Shown piece by piece: positions 1 to 7,681 of a DNA stretch of 64,000 nucleotides. The stretch spans positions 1-64,000 of the forward strand of contig JANDJL010000002.1 in assembly GCA_024330965.1 (NCBI GenBank), read 5' to 3'. The stretch's first letter is position 1, and every line of letters begins with the position of its first letter. The notes beneath the pieces were generated by a model that worked only from the letters and a program-made list of their open reading frames with translations, was not told where the DNA came from and searched no databases. A program made the position numbers and the translations under genes. This DNA comes from Nitrospira sp. GTDB lineage: Bacteria > Nitrospirota > Nitrospiria > Nitrospirales > Nitrospiraceae.

Positions 1-228
1 CGCGCCCAAAATGAAAAGAAGTTCGGCCAATGGACCGAACTGCCGGATGGCGGGCGGCGTTATTGGCTGGAGGTCACCGGCCGGCTCGGCTGGTGCGCCC
101 GCTACGTCAAGGAGGTGGATGCCAACGAAACCACGGTTCGCTTCTGGCAGGAGATTTATGACGACCATGGCCAGTTGGTCGAGATTCATGAGAAGTTCCC
201 GGTGGATAAGGGCCATCAGAAAGTATAG
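1..228 (+). CDS. Partial hypothetical protein (C-terminal 75 residues)
   Basis: The reading frame is open from the first base to a TAG at 226-228 and has no start inside the window, so only the C-terminus is present. The product is small, soluble and rich in aromatic and charged residues (it contains RYWLEV and FWQEIYDDHGQ). I do not recognise the family. A second small gene follows after 9 bases, so the two probably form a transcription unit. Both lie in a segment full of broken restriction-modification genes, so an accessory origin is likely. A methionine-starting frame in another phase (11-241) is its shadow. Confidence 0.6.
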   Translation, partial: RAQNEKKFGQWTELPDGGRRYWLEVTGRLGWCARYVKEVDANETTVRFWQEIYDDHGQLVEIHEKFPVDKGHQKV

Positions 229-237
229 GATACAACC

Positions 238-495
238 ATGACCATCACCAAACAGACGGTTGCCGAGAAGCTGGCCGCCTACCTGCGCCACGAGCTGACG
301 CTGGCGCAGTTGGTGGATTGGGCCGAGCAGGCGCTGATGGAAGGCGAATTTGCCGAGGCCGATATGGACGCCGTGCGGCAAGTCCTTGCGCGGCTGGGGT
401 TGGCAGACGTGCGCGCGTTTGGGCTGACGTGGGAAGATTGCGTGGAGCTTCTTCAGCGTTTGGGCTACCGTGCGCGTGTGGAAGTGTTTGCCTGA
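238..495 (+). CDS. Small hypothetical protein, 85 aa
   Basis: This ATG-started ORF lies 9 bases after the preceding partial gene and is probably co-transcribed with it. The product is a predicted all-alpha acidic protein (TVAEKLAAYLRHELTLAQL at the start, then a segment of alternating acidic and hydrophobic residues). No membrane segment or catalytic motif is visible. The paired arrangement resembles a small accessory two-gene module such as a toxin-antitoxin-like pair, but nothing in the sequence proves that. The family is not recognised. Confidence 0.6.
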   Translation: MTITKQTVAEKLAAYLRHELTLAQLVDWAEQALMEGEFAEADMDAVRQVLARLGLADVRAFGLTWEDCVELLQRLGYRARVEVFA

Positions 496-497
496 CC

Positions 498-686
498 CGA
501 ACGCCGGTTTGTTCACCCTGGCCCGAGCACTCAGCGACGTGGCGGCCGCTGTTTCAGCCCGCCCATCGAACATCGGGCGACATGGTGTTTGACGTGTTGG
601 GGCTGACGGCGGGCGAGCGCGAGGCGGTCTACGAGGTGGTGATTTCGCTGGTCCGCGCCCGCCTCGAAAAAGCCAGAAGCGTGTGA
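498..686 (+). pseudogene. Relic of an adenine-specific DNA methylase C-terminus
   Basis: The last 34 codons (from the ATG at 582) read MVFDVLGLTAGEREAVYEVV and on to a stop at 684-686. This closely resembles the extreme C-terminus of Eco57I/TaqI-class N6-adenine methylases (typical form: VFDLYGLTEEER...VYE). Nothing resembling the catalytic NPPY domain precedes it, and the upstream frame is only the shadow of the 238-495 gene, so this is a fossil tail. A 20-codon orphan ORF follows at 712-774 (MSERIEHLVERISTDLQIFG), which looks like the truncated start of another gene. Confidence 0.5.
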
Positions 687-789
687 GGCAGCAAGCAGAA
701 AGAAAACAGCTATGAGCGAACGAATCGAACACCTGGTCGAACGAATCAGTACCGATTTGCAGATTTTTGGATAAGAAAATAGTCGGGAG

Positions 790-895
790 TCGTTTCAACG
801 ACAAACTCATCTCCGGCGAGCTGCTCCTGCCGCGCTGCGTGAACGCGCGGCGCAGGCAGGGGTGAAGGATGCGGAAGGGTTAGTGGAGAGGAGTT
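790..895 (+). pseudogene. Relic of a type I restriction HsdS C-terminus (copy 1, frameshifted)
   Basis: The stretch starting near 806 matches, almost base for base, the segment near 2468 that encodes the LISGEL tail typical of HsdS specificity subunits. Copy 1 has lost about 4 bases after the GAGCTG shared by both copies, so the frame breaks and stops early. The shared part runs through GAACGCGCGGCGCAGGCAGG and on to the GATGCGGAAGGGTT end. It is therefore a decayed paralogous or duplicated tail of a specificity subunit. The bases 896-1013 up to the next gene show no further gene. Confidence 0.55.
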
Positions 896-1013
896 GCGCA
901 TGAAGCGCGAGGCGACGCTCCTTTCCTTTTCCTGAGCATCGAACTGTTCGGCACGTCCGTGAATCATCCATCTCGTGGTTGATATTCATCCACCAGATGG
1001 CTACACTGCCCCC

Positions 1014-2279
1014 ATGCTTCCCCGCCACGCCGCCGACCGCCTGCGCACGGCCCTCGCCGACCGGCCGGTCGTGCTGCTGCACGGCGCGCGGCAAGCGGGC
1101 AAGACCACGCTGGTGCGCGCCATAGCGGAGGAGCGTGGCGCGCGGTACGTGACGCTCGATGACCTGACGATGCTGGCCGCAGCGCGCGACGATGCGGCCG
1201 GCTTCCTTGCGGGCTTCGCCGAGCCGCTGGTGCTGGACGAGGTGCAGCGCGCGCCCGAGCTGCTGCTTGCCATCAAGGCGGCCGTGGATCGCAAACGCAC
1301 GCCGGGTCGCTTCCTGCTCACCGGTTCGGCGAATGTCTTGCTCCTGCCGAGGCTGGCGGAGTCGCTTGCCGGACGCATGGAGATCGTGAATCTGTGGCCC
1401 TTCTCGCAGGGCGAGATCGAGGGCGCCGTCGAAGGGTTCATCGATGCGGTGTTCACCGATGCGCCGCCGGTGCCGGGCCGTTCCTCGTCATCGGTGCGCC
1501 TCACAGACCGTATCCTGCGCGGCGGCTATCCGGAGGCGTTCTCGATCGAATCGGCCGAGCGGCGGCGCGCCTGGTTCGATAGCTACGTGACGACGATCCT
1601 CCAGCGGGACGTGCGCGACCTCTCCCGCATCGAGGGGCTGACCGAGCTGCCGCGCCTGCTTTCTCTGCTGGCGTCACGACCGATGGCGCAGCTCAACTTC
1701 GCGGACTTGTCGCGTGGCACCGGTTTGCCGCAGACCACGCTGAAGCGCTACTTCGCGCTGCTCGAAACGGTGTTCCTCGTCCGACTGCTGCCTCCCTGGT
1801 ACGCCAACATCGGCAAGCGGCTGGTCAAGACACCGAAGGTTCTGCTCACGGATACGGGTCTCGCTGCGCACCTGATGGGCATCGACAGGGGGCGCGTAGC
1901 AGAGGACCGCGGCCTGTTGGGAGGGCTGACCGAGAACTTTGTCGCGATGGAGCTCGTCAAGCAGGCGGGATGGAGTATGGACCCACCAACGCTGTACCAC
2001 TTCCGGACGCACGAGGGCGACGAGGTGGACTTCGTGCTGGAACGGCGCGGCGGGATGCTGGTGGGCATCGAGGTCAAGAGCGCGGCGACGGTCACGGCAG
2101 CGGACTTCAAGGGGCTGCGCACGCTGGCCGAGTTAGCAAGCCGGCGTTTTCACCGCGGCATCGTGCTGTACACCGGTGCCGAGATTGTGCCGTTTGGAGC
2201 CACACTTTTCGCCATGCCCGTGGAGGCATTGTGGTGCTGGGGCACGCAACCGGGAGTGAGGAAGAAGGTCAAGCCGTGA
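1014..2279 (+). CDS. AAA_14/DUF4143 family ATP-binding protein
   Basis: This is a 421-residue P-loop ATPase with an N-terminal AAA_14 domain and a C-terminal DUF4143 domain that carries a PD-(D/E)XK-nuclease-like fold in this family. Visible motifs are Walker A GARQAGKT at residues 24-31, the Walker B-like PLVLDEVQ, and LTGSAN as sensor. Near the C-terminus [16 protein letters not shown] and GIEVKSA give the D...E.K pattern of the nuclease-like core. I chose the ATG at 1014 because the family begins just before the P-loop; a GTG at 975 would add 13 residues. The cellular role of the family is unclear. Such genes are common in accessory regions, which fits this context. The stop overlaps the GTG of the next relic frame. 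Confidence 0.85.
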   Translation: MLPRHAADRLRTALADRPVVLLHGARQAGKTTLVRAIAEERGARYVTLDDLTMLAAARDDAAGFLAGFAEPLVLDEVQRAPELLLAIKAAVDRKRTPGRFLLTGSANVLLLPRLAESLAGRMEIVNLWPFSQGEIEGAVEGFIDAVFTDAPPVPGRSSSSVRLTDRILRGGYPEAFSIESAERRRAWFDSYVTTILQRDVRDLSRIEGLTELPRLLSLLASRPMAQLNFADLSRGTGLPQTTLKRYFALLETVFLVRLLPPWYANIGKRLVKTPKVLLTDTGLAAHLMGIDRGRVAEDRGLLGGLTENFVAMELVKQAGWSMDPPTLYHFRTHEGDEVDFVLERRGGMLVGIEVKSAATVTAADFKGLRTLAELASRRFHRGIVLYTGAEIVPFGATLFAMPVEALWCWGTQPGVRKKVKP

Positions 2280-2575
2280 GCGCCTTCACCGAATCAGACG
2301 TCGAATCTGCCGCCTTGGCCTGGCTGAGGGCGCTGGGCTGGATGGTCGCGCACGGGCCGGATATATCGCCTGGCGGCGATGCCCTCACCCTGGCCCTCTC
2401 CCAGCGGGAGAGGAAACGTTATGGCGAGGTCCTGTTAGCTATGCGCCTGCGCGATGCGCTGCTGCCCAAACTCATCTCCGGCGAGCTGCGCCTGCCTGCC
2501 GCGCTGCGTGAACGCGCGGCGCAGGCAGGGGTGAAGGATGCGGAAGGGTTTTTCAATCGTAGGGGCGAAGCGTGA
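2276..2575 (+). pseudogene. HsdR N-terminus fused to HsdS C-terminus (type I R-M relic)
   Basis: An open frame of 99 residues starts with a GTG overlapping the previous stop (GTGA). Its first 35 or so residues ([15 protein letters not shown]...AHGPDI) match the N-terminus of HsdR restriction subunits. The end ([20 protein letters not shown]) matches the C-terminus of HsdS. The middle, [13 protein letters not shown], is simply the translation of a repeat at 2382-2413. It is a deletion chimera of a former hsdS/hsdR locus, not a working enzyme, though it is still translatable. Its stop overlaps the GTG start of the transposase. Confidence 0.65.
2382..2413 (+). repeat. REP-like hairpin repeat at the HsdR/HsdS junction
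   Basis: The element reads CCCTCACCCTGGCCCTCTCC and continues into a GGGAGAGG arm. It forms a 7-bp stem CTCTCCC/GGGAGAG (2396-2402 and 2406-2412) around AGC. This form (CCCTCACCC, then CTCTCCC...GGGAGAG) resembles a widely dispersed class of bacterial REP/MITE-like repeats. It sits exactly where HsdR-like sequence stops and HsdS-like sequence begins, so the deletion or insertion probably happened at this repeat. Confidence 0.5.
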
Positions 2576-2582
2576 TTCGCCC
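2563..2582 (+). repeat. Left subterminal hairpin of the RAYT unit
   Basis: A perfect 7-bp inverted repeat, GGGCGAA/TTCGCCC with a 6-base loop, is preceded by GTAGG. It overlaps the stop of the HsdS relic and the GTG start of the transposase. The GTAGGGGC head is shared with the palindrome at 2861-2888, and a mirrored head (GCCCCTAC) ends the palindrome near 3141. This is the arrangement expected for REP elements recognised by a RAYT transposase. Confidence 0.5.
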
Positions 2583-2860
2583 AGAATCGTACAGCCGACC
2601 GGCCGGTCTCCCCAACCGCCGCAGCCTCAGGCTCAAGGGGTATGATTATTCCCGGCCCGGGGCGTATTTCGTCACCATCGTCACCCAAAATCGCGCCTGC
2701 CTGTTTGGCGAAGTGGTGGACGGGGCAATGCGGTTGAATGAAATAGGGAAGATCGTCCGGCAATGTTGGTTGGACATCCCGGCACATTTTGCTCATACCG
2801 AATTGGACGAATTTGTGGTCATGCCCAACCACGTGCATGGAATCATCGTCATTATCGACG

Positions 2861-2888
2861 GTAGGGGCACGGCATGCCGTGCCCCTAC
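2861..2888 (+). repeat. Perfect 28-bp palindrome inside the RAYT gene
   Basis: The sequence starts GTAGGGGCACGGCA and ends with the exact reverse complement, TGCCGTGCCCCTAC. It is read through in frame by the transposase gene. Its GTAGGGGC head matches the left-end hairpin, so it looks like a copy of the transposase's own target element. Confidence 0.8.
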
Positions 2889-3121
2889 GGAACAATTTGG
2901 TCGCCCGGTCACCGGATCAATTCCAACTGTTATCCGTTCATTCAAATCCGCCGTCACCACACACATCACCCAACAACGCGGCACACCCGGCGCGCCCGTC
3001 TGGCAACGCAATTATTACGAACATATTATCCGCAACGAGGGTGAATTACACGGCATTCGGGAATACATCACCAACAACCCGCTCCAATGGGCGATGGATC
3101 GGGAACACCCGGACAACATAC

Positions 3122-3145
3122 GGGCGCACGGCCGTGCGCCCCTAC
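3122..3145 (+). repeat. 20-bp palindrome plus CTAC, right end of the RAYT unit
   Basis: GGGCGCACGG is followed directly by its reverse complement CCGTGCGCCC, then CTAC, giving the same CCCCTAC terminus as the internal palindrome. It lies in the last codons of the transposase and is followed by a run of A. It is probably the right-end REP element. Confidence 0.65.
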
Positions 3146-3161
3146 AAAAAAAGGATGATTC

Positions 3162-3401
3162 ATGGCGCACCTGACCGAATCCACCGTCGAAGATGCCGCC
3201 CTTGCCTGGCTGCAAGGCATCGGCTGGCGGATTGCGCACGGGCCGGATATCGCGCCGGACATGTCCGGCGAACTGCTGCCCGATGGGAGATCAAGGCGTC
3301 TCCAGGGGCGCCAGCTCCGGATGTGTTTGCTCGCTCAGGACAATGTCGTGGGGGGCGGTTCGCAGATGCCGTCGGCAAGGACTTGCAGCGTTATGCCGTA
3401 G
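3162..3401 (+). pseudogene. Second relic of an HsdR N-terminus
   Basis: The frame begins ATG GCG CAC, and its first 40 residues ([14 protein letters not shown]...[10 protein letters not shown]) match the start of type I restriction HsdR subunits. Homology then stops and the remaining 39 residues are unrelated filler before a stop at 3399-3401. It is clearly diverged from the copy at 2276 (different residues at many positions), so it is not a simple tandem duplicate. It may come from a second type I system. It lies just outside the 3' end of tmRNA. Confidence 0.6.
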
Positions 3402-3451
3402 TCGCGGAAGGAGCTGACGCTCTGCAAGGGGATTGCGACATATCTGGTCAA

Positions 3452-3802
3452 TGGTGGAGGCGCCGGGAGTTGAACCCGGGTCCGAAGATCGTCAGTGCAC
3501 TGGATCTACATGTGTAGCCGATTGTTTGGGATTCGCCACCGCCCACGCCCACCGGCAGGCTTAGAACGGTCGCTAGCCCAGTATTGTCTCATCCTCGGTC
3601 GCTGAGCACCGGCCTCGGACCAGCCCGCTGCGTCGCGCCGTTTCACCCCCGCGGGCCTCAGATGAAACGACGTCACGGCTTTCTTAAGCCGCGAGTGCCA
3701 GTTCTTGATTGGCAGTTGCTTGTTTCCCGGAGGTTTAACGAGTCCCCGAGAACTCGACATGCACCAGTGACCTCAGTATCCCCGTCGAAACCGGTCGCCC
3801 CC
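3452..3802 (-). ncRNA. ssrA: Transfer-messenger RNA (tmRNA)
   Basis: Read on the minus strand, the 5' end is GGGGGCGACCGGTTTCGACG and the 3' end is GGTTCAACTCCCGGCGCC followed by TCCACCA. The first and last seven bases pair as an acceptor stem (one G-U pair) with an unpaired A and encoded CCA. The tag reading frame ends GCA CTC GCG GCT TAA (ALAA then stop, 3684-3698). Extended back, it reads GKQATANQELALAA, with the resume codon probably GGG at 3726-3728. Length is about 351 nt, normal for one-piece tmRNA. It rescues stalled ribosomes with SmpB. No intrinsic terminator is visible beyond the 3' end, where accessory DNA begins at once. Confidence 0.95.
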
Positions 3803-3878
3803 TTTCCTGATAAGCATGGGCACTTGCTTGTTCGTTCTCTCCGCTAGACACGTCACGATTCTCGTGGGCGTGCAAGTG

Positions 3879-3906
3879 ATGATAACTATGATACCGTATC
3901 AGTCAA
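3879..3906 (-). promoter_or_regulatory. Probable ssrA promoter with internal palindrome
   Basis: On the minus strand TTGACT (3901-3906) and TATCAT (3879-3884) are separated by 16 bases, each 5 of 6 to the sigma-70 consensus. Transcription would start near 3872, leaving a 5' leader of about 70 nt for RNase P to remove. A 13-bp palindrome, TGATACCGTATCA (3889-3901), fills the spacer and could bind a regulator. Confidence 0.6.
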
Positions 3907-3931
3907 GCTCCTGCCACTGCCAACCAGCCTT

Positions 3932-5566
3932 TCACGCACTCTTGAACCGGCTCACCTTCGCGAACACAATGGCCGCAAGGGGAAGCACCAATCCCAGCAG
4001 CAGTTGGGTAATCAGGAGATGGCCAAGCTGGCTATAGTCGGCCGGCACTTGCACGGCCCCGGTCGCAAGATCTCTGACTTGGCGGGTCACGACGAAGAGT
4101 TCGTTGAGATACTTGGTGCCGAGTTGGCTCAAGGAAAGGGCAAGGTTGGTAAAGGAGGCCATAACGGCAAAGAAGGTCGCTTTCAGATTGGCCGGCGCCG
4201 AGTTGGCAATCCAGGTCAACATGGGAATCATCGAGATTTGGCCCAGCGGCGACTCCAGCGCCGTGTCGATGAGGGCGATGAATCGCGCATCCACGATCCC
4301 GCCGGTCATGCGCGCGGTCCATTCGTGCAGGCCGTAGAACATGCTGACGATCGGAAGGCTTAAGACCGATCCGACGACCGTCAAAAATCCCACGACGTAG
4401 GCAATCGACCGTTCGGCCATGAACCGCCGAAACACAAACATCCCGGCCAGCGCCAACGTGTTGCCGATCAACGACAGTACAGAGAGAAACTGCTGGTCGA
4501 ACCCCAGGTGATCGATCATCCACCAGGTGGTTCCAGGACCTGTTCCCGGGATCGCACGAAACACGAAGATGACCACGGCCGTTCCCACCAATGTTTGCCT
4601 TTTTTCCGGTTCTAACTCCTTGACCAATCGCCCCATCAGAAACAGCACAATCCCCATCGAGCCGGCAAAGACGACCTCTTCGCGATATGAAAGGTTGCTC
4701 ATGCCGACCGTGACGGTGAACCAGACAAACAGCAGGCTCCCCCCCAAGATCCACCAGTTGGGCTTCGTTTCGTCTGGCATCTCTTCCCGCCCACTGACCA
4801 TCCACGCTGCCTGCTCGACCGAAAATCCCCTCCGGATCAGTTGCCGGCAGTGACGCCATCGGACCACCCAGGCCACCCAGAGCCCCAGCACAGAAATAAA
4901 TGGAATGATCAGCGCCAGCAGATAGACCCGCTGATAAATCTTGACAAGCTCTTCCTGGGGCGCGCCTTCCGTGCCATTGAAGATGAAGACATTGACCAGC
5001 GCCACAAGGATGCCGCCTCCCACAATCGCCACACGTCCCAGCGTCTGCATAGTCGTGTGCATGAGTTTGCGCTCTTCGTCGGTGAACCGTTCCCCCCGCT
5101 CGTTGACCACCGGAACAGCTTCCACCGTCATAGCGTCCGCCACGGCGTCTTGGATGACATAGCCGACCGGTGCAAGCAACGCGCTGATCACGAACCATAC
5201 CTCCGCCGGCAAGATCGCGGTCATCACGTCTCGCTGGCCGATCAACGCCGCCATAATGCTCAAACTGATCGCGAGGAGGCAGGCGCCCACGCCGACCAAC
5301 CAGCCCTTCCATCGCCACAGGAGATCGACCGTGTGCCCGATCGGCATTTTGAGCGCCCAGGGAATCCCGGCCCAAAAGCCAAGGGCCGCCAGAAACGAGG
5401 CGGAGAGGCCAAGGTAGTCCTTCACGAAAAAGGTGCCAACGATACCGGTAAGGCCGGAAATCCCGTAGGCCAAGTACACCATCAGCGGCGGGAGATACGA
5501 GAGCCGCATCTCCCGGCCAAGTGAGAGGATATTGCGATCAATCCATTGAAAGAGGCCGGTGCTCAC
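3932..5566 (-). CDS. Predicted multi-pass membrane transporter (MFS/BT1-like)
   Basis: This is a 544-residue polytopic inner-membrane protein with roughly 12 hydrophobic segments. The N-terminal part (TGIVGTFFVKDYLGLSASFL, then FWAGIPWALKMPIGHTVDLL) resembles the first helices of the folate-biopterin transporter (BT1) branch of the major facilitator superfamily, where a short F/Y-VKDxLGLS element is typical. A charged loop near residues 160-190 follows, then two more bundles of helices. The substrate cannot be told. It ends just upstream of the ssrA promoter and is separated from the next minus-strand gene by about 50 bases. Confidence 0.65.
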   Translation of the reverse strand: MSTGLFQWIDRNILSLGREMRLSYLPPLMVYLAYGISGLTGIVGTFFVKDYLGLSASFLAALGFWAGIPWALKMPIGHTVDLLWRWKGWLVGVGACLLAISLSIMAALIGQRDVMTAILPAEVWFVISALLAPVGYVIQDAVADAMTVEAVPVVNERGERFTDEERKLMHTTMQTLGRVAIVGGGILVALVNVFIFNGTEGAPQEELVKIYQRVYLLALIIPFISVLGLWVAWVVRWRHCRQLIRRGFSVEQAAWMVSGREEMPDETKPNWWILGGSLLFVWFTVTVGMSNLSYREEVVFAGSMGIVLFLMGRLVKELEPEKRQTLVGTAVVIFVFRAIPGTGPGTTWWMIDHLGFDQQFLSVLSLIGNTLALAGMFVFRRFMAERSIAYVVGFLTVVGSVLSLPIVSMFYGLHEWTARMTGGIVDARFIALIDTALESPLGQISMIPMLTWIANSAPANLKATFFAVMASFTNLALSLSQLGTKYLNELFVVTRQVRDLATGAVQVPADYSQLGHLLITQLLLGLVLPLAAIVFAKVSRFKSA

Positions 5567-5617
5567 CGAGCGGCGTCACTTTCTCAACGGTTTAGGGGAG
5601 GAACGGGCATCGTCGAA

Positions 5618-6349
5618 TCACATGACGACGCCGCCGCCGACTTGAATCGTCTGCCCCGTGAGCCAGCGGGCCTGGTCGCTCACGAGAAAGGCCACCACGT
5701 CGGCAATGTCTTGCGGAAGGCCAAGCCGTTTGAGCGGCGAAAGGTCCATGCCCATCTGCCGGTAGGATTCGGTCATCATCCCTGTTTCCGTAAAACCGGG
5801 CGAGACGGTATTGACCGTGATCCCACGCGAGGCCAGCTCGTGGGCCAGCCCCTTGGTGTATTGTTCCAGGGCTGCCTTGCTGCCGAGATAGGCCGTCGCC
5901 CCCGGAAAACTCATACGGGTGGCGCAGGTTGAAATGTTCACGATGCGCCCTCCGTCTTTCAGGACCTGGGCCGCCTCCTGCATGGCGAAGTACGGACCTT
6001 TGGCATGGAGCGCCATGAGCAAATCAAAATCGTCCTCTGTGGTTTCGGCCATCGGCTTCGGCATGAATCTCCCCGCATTGTTGACCAGAATATCCAAGCG
6101 GCCGAACTGCGCGACCGTCTCTCGGACAAGCCGCCGCGCTTCGGACACGCGACTCATATCCGCTTGAACGGCCAAGGCCTTGCCTCCGTTGGCTTGGATG
6201 CCGATCACCACCTGCTGCGCCTTCTCTGGACTTTTGGAATGGTTGACGACGACAAGGGCCCCGTCTTGGGCGAACCGTTCCGCAATCGCTCGTCCGATAC
6301 CGCTCGAAGCCCCTGTCACGATCGCCACTTTGCCGCTGAGAAACGCCAT
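5618..6349 (-). CDS. SDR family oxidoreductase (FabG-like)
   Basis: A 243-residue classical short-chain dehydrogenase with the NAD(P)-binding TGASSGIGRAIA near residue 12, NNAG near 90, the catalytic Ser in NISTCATR and the catalytic YLGSK (YxxxK). The C-terminus (PGFTETGM...TGQTIQVGGGVVM) is typical of 3-oxoacyl-ACP reductase-like enzymes. The length fits the family. The natural substrate is not evident, and it stands apart from the fatty-acid-like operon further right. It follows the glycosylase gene on the same strand after a 57-base gap. Confidence 0.85.
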   Translation of the reverse strand: MAFLSGKVAIVTGASSGIGRAIAERFAQDGALVVVNHSKSPEKAQQVVIGIQANGGKALAVQADMSRVSEARRLVRETVAQFGRLDILVNNAGRFMPKPMAETTEDDFDLLMALHAKGPYFAMQEAAQVLKDGGRIVNISTCATRMSFPGATAYLGSKAALEQYTKGLAHELASRGITVNTVSPGFTETGMMTESYRQMGMDLSPLKRLGLPQDIADVVAFLVSDQARWLTGQTIQVGGGVVM

Positions 6350-6406
6350 CTGCTCGTTCCTTTCTGTTATACGCCCGCCCGCTTGAATCCTTGTCTCTCC
6401 ATGACA

Positions 6407-7066
6407 TCAGGCCTTCTTACGTGGATCCGCCGTCGCGTTCCGATCCTGTTTCGCTCGATCAACGGCGCGCCAGAGATACCACGCTGCAACCGTCCGGTAC
6501 GGTTTCCATCGTTCGCCATGTTGCCTCACGCGATTTGGAGCCGGCATCTTTCGGAGGTCGTAGGCAATACGGAACCCGTTTCGCACACCGAAGTCGGTGA
6601 CCGGCAAAATATCGGGGCGGCCAAGGTGAAAAATCAAGAACATCTCGACCGTCCACTGGCCGATCCCTCGCACCACCGTCAGCCGTTCGATCACCGATTG
6701 GTCGTCCATCCGGGCGAGGACCTGCTTTGCGGGCACCGTCCCATCCAACGTCTTCTCGGCCAAATCCCGCAAGGCCGCAATCTTCGCTCTTGAAAGACCT
6801 GTCGCTCTGAGCTGCCCCTCCGGTATCGCCAGAAGCTGTTCTGGGCTGGGGAACCTCTGCCCCGGCCACAGGGCGATCAATCGCCGGAGGATGCTCTCCG
6901 CCGCCTGCGCATGAAGTTGTTGGTAGGCGATCGCGCGGACCAGCGATTCAAACAGCGGCCGACGGGGTTGGGGTGTCAGCGTGCAGGGGCCGACGTCGCG
7001 GATCAATCGACCCATCACGGAATCGACACGCGCCAGGTGCTCTTCAGCCGAGCGGTGCTCTCCCAT
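6407..7066 (-). CDS. DNA-3-methyladenine glycosylase II-like (HhH-GPD)
   Basis: A 219-residue base-excision repair glycosylase of the HhH-GPD superfamily, AlkA-like. The region ERLTVVRGIGQWTVEMFLIF is the helix-hairpin-helix, followed by the catalytic aspartate region (DILPVTDFGV). Upstream the fold begins SLVRAIAYQQLHAQAAESI, which is typical. It would remove alkylated purines from DNA. I chose the ATG at 7066 (MGEHRSAEEHL) because it lies 4 bases after the nitroreductase stop; the longer frame would overlap that gene. Confidence 0.88.
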   Translation of the reverse strand: MGEHRSAEEHLARVDSVMGRLIRDVGPCTLTPQPRRPLFESLVRAIAYQQLHAQAAESILRRLIALWPGQRFPSPEQLLAIPEGQLRATGLSRAKIAALRDLAEKTLDGTVPAKQVLARMDDQSVIERLTVVRGIGQWTVEMFLIFHLGRPDILPVTDFGVRNGFRIAYDLRKMPAPNRVRQHGERWKPYRTVAAWYLWRAVDRAKQDRNATADPRKKA

Positions 7067-7070
7067 TGCG

Positions 7071-7673
7071 TCACGCCAGCAACGAGGAAGGCGTTCCCCA
7101 TTCTCCCGAAAAGACGAATGATGATGCCGAATGCCGGCTGCGAGGAGCGACTTCGCGTTCGTGAAACGTGCCGGACAGGAGACTCGGATCACCGGGATAC
7201 CCGATGGCAATCATGGCGACCGGCTCATACTCGGCCGGGATCTTCAGATCCGCGCGCGCTTTGTCTTTATCGAATCCGGCCATCTGATGTACGACCAGCT
7301 CCAACGCCGTCGCCTGAATCGCCAGATTCTGCACCGCCATACCGGTGTCGTGCATTGCATGTCGGTTCGGCGCGCCGGTTTTCCCGAAATAGAGCCTCGC
7401 CACGGACAGAGTCAGGACGGGAGCACGAAACGCCCAAGCCCTATTCCCTTCCACCAGACAGGCAAATAGACGATTCCATTGTGTTTCATCGGCCTTGCTT
7501 GCCACAATGAACCGCCACGGCTGTTCATTATTTGACGACGGCGCCCAGCGGGCCGCTTCGAACAGGCTCTGTAACTTTTCCGTTTCAACCGGTCGCTCGG
7601 CAAAGGCGCGAGGACTCCACCGACGAGCCAGCAATTCATGTATCGGATAGTTCGTCGGCGCAGGTTTTTCCAT
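7071..7673 (-). CDS. Nitroreductase family protein
   Basis: A 200-residue FMN-dependent nitroreductase-type protein. The N-terminus carries the family signature (HELLARRWSPRAF, then FEAARWAPSSNNEQPWRFIV) that binds FMN phosphate, and GMAVQNLAIQATAL follows in the middle. Such enzymes reduce nitroaromatics, quinones or enones with NAD(P)H. It lies 8 bases after the outer membrane factor gene and 4 bases before the glycosylase gene, so it may be co-transcribed with the efflux operon. The last 25 or so residues are unusual for the family. Confidence 0.88.
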   Translation of the reverse strand: MEKPAPTNYPIHELLARRWSPRAFAERPVETEKLQSLFEAARWAPSSNNEQPWRFIVASKADETQWNRLFACLVEGNRAWAFRAPVLTLSVARLYFGKTGAPNRHAMHDTGMAVQNLAIQATALELVVHQMAGFDKDKARADLKIPAEYEPVAMIAIGYPGDPSLLSGTFHEREVAPRSRHSASSFVFSGEWGTPSSLLA

Positions 7674-7681
7674 ATCGGATC

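Larger units (their letters stand above)
2572..3174 (+). mobile_element. REP-associated tyrosine transposase (RAYT, IS200/IS605 TnpA-like)
   Basis: This 200-residue Y1-transposase-like protein starts at a GTG overlapping the previous stop. It has the family N-terminus (LPNRRSLRLKGYDYSRPGAYF), the metal-binding HUH motif in MPNHVHGIIVI, and a C-terminal helix with candidate catalytic tyrosine (NYYEHIIRNEGELHGIREYI). RAYTs are single-strand nucleases that process REP palindromes. Residues GRGTACRAPT are the translation of a palindromic repeat inserted in frame at 2861-2888. The C-terminal RAHGRAPLQ comes from a second palindrome. The ORF is intact, so the enzyme may still be active. It lies between two HsdR-type relics. 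Confidence 0.8.

Noticed and set aside
3808..3813. TTATCA as -10 of ssrA
   Set aside because: It would fit a start at the mature 5' end, but no -35 stands 17 bases away; the 3879-3906 pair is much better.
4032..5375. 447-residue ORF antisense in phase to the membrane transporter
   Set aside because: It overlaps the transporter frame on the same strand and its composition is that of a frame-shifted shadow.
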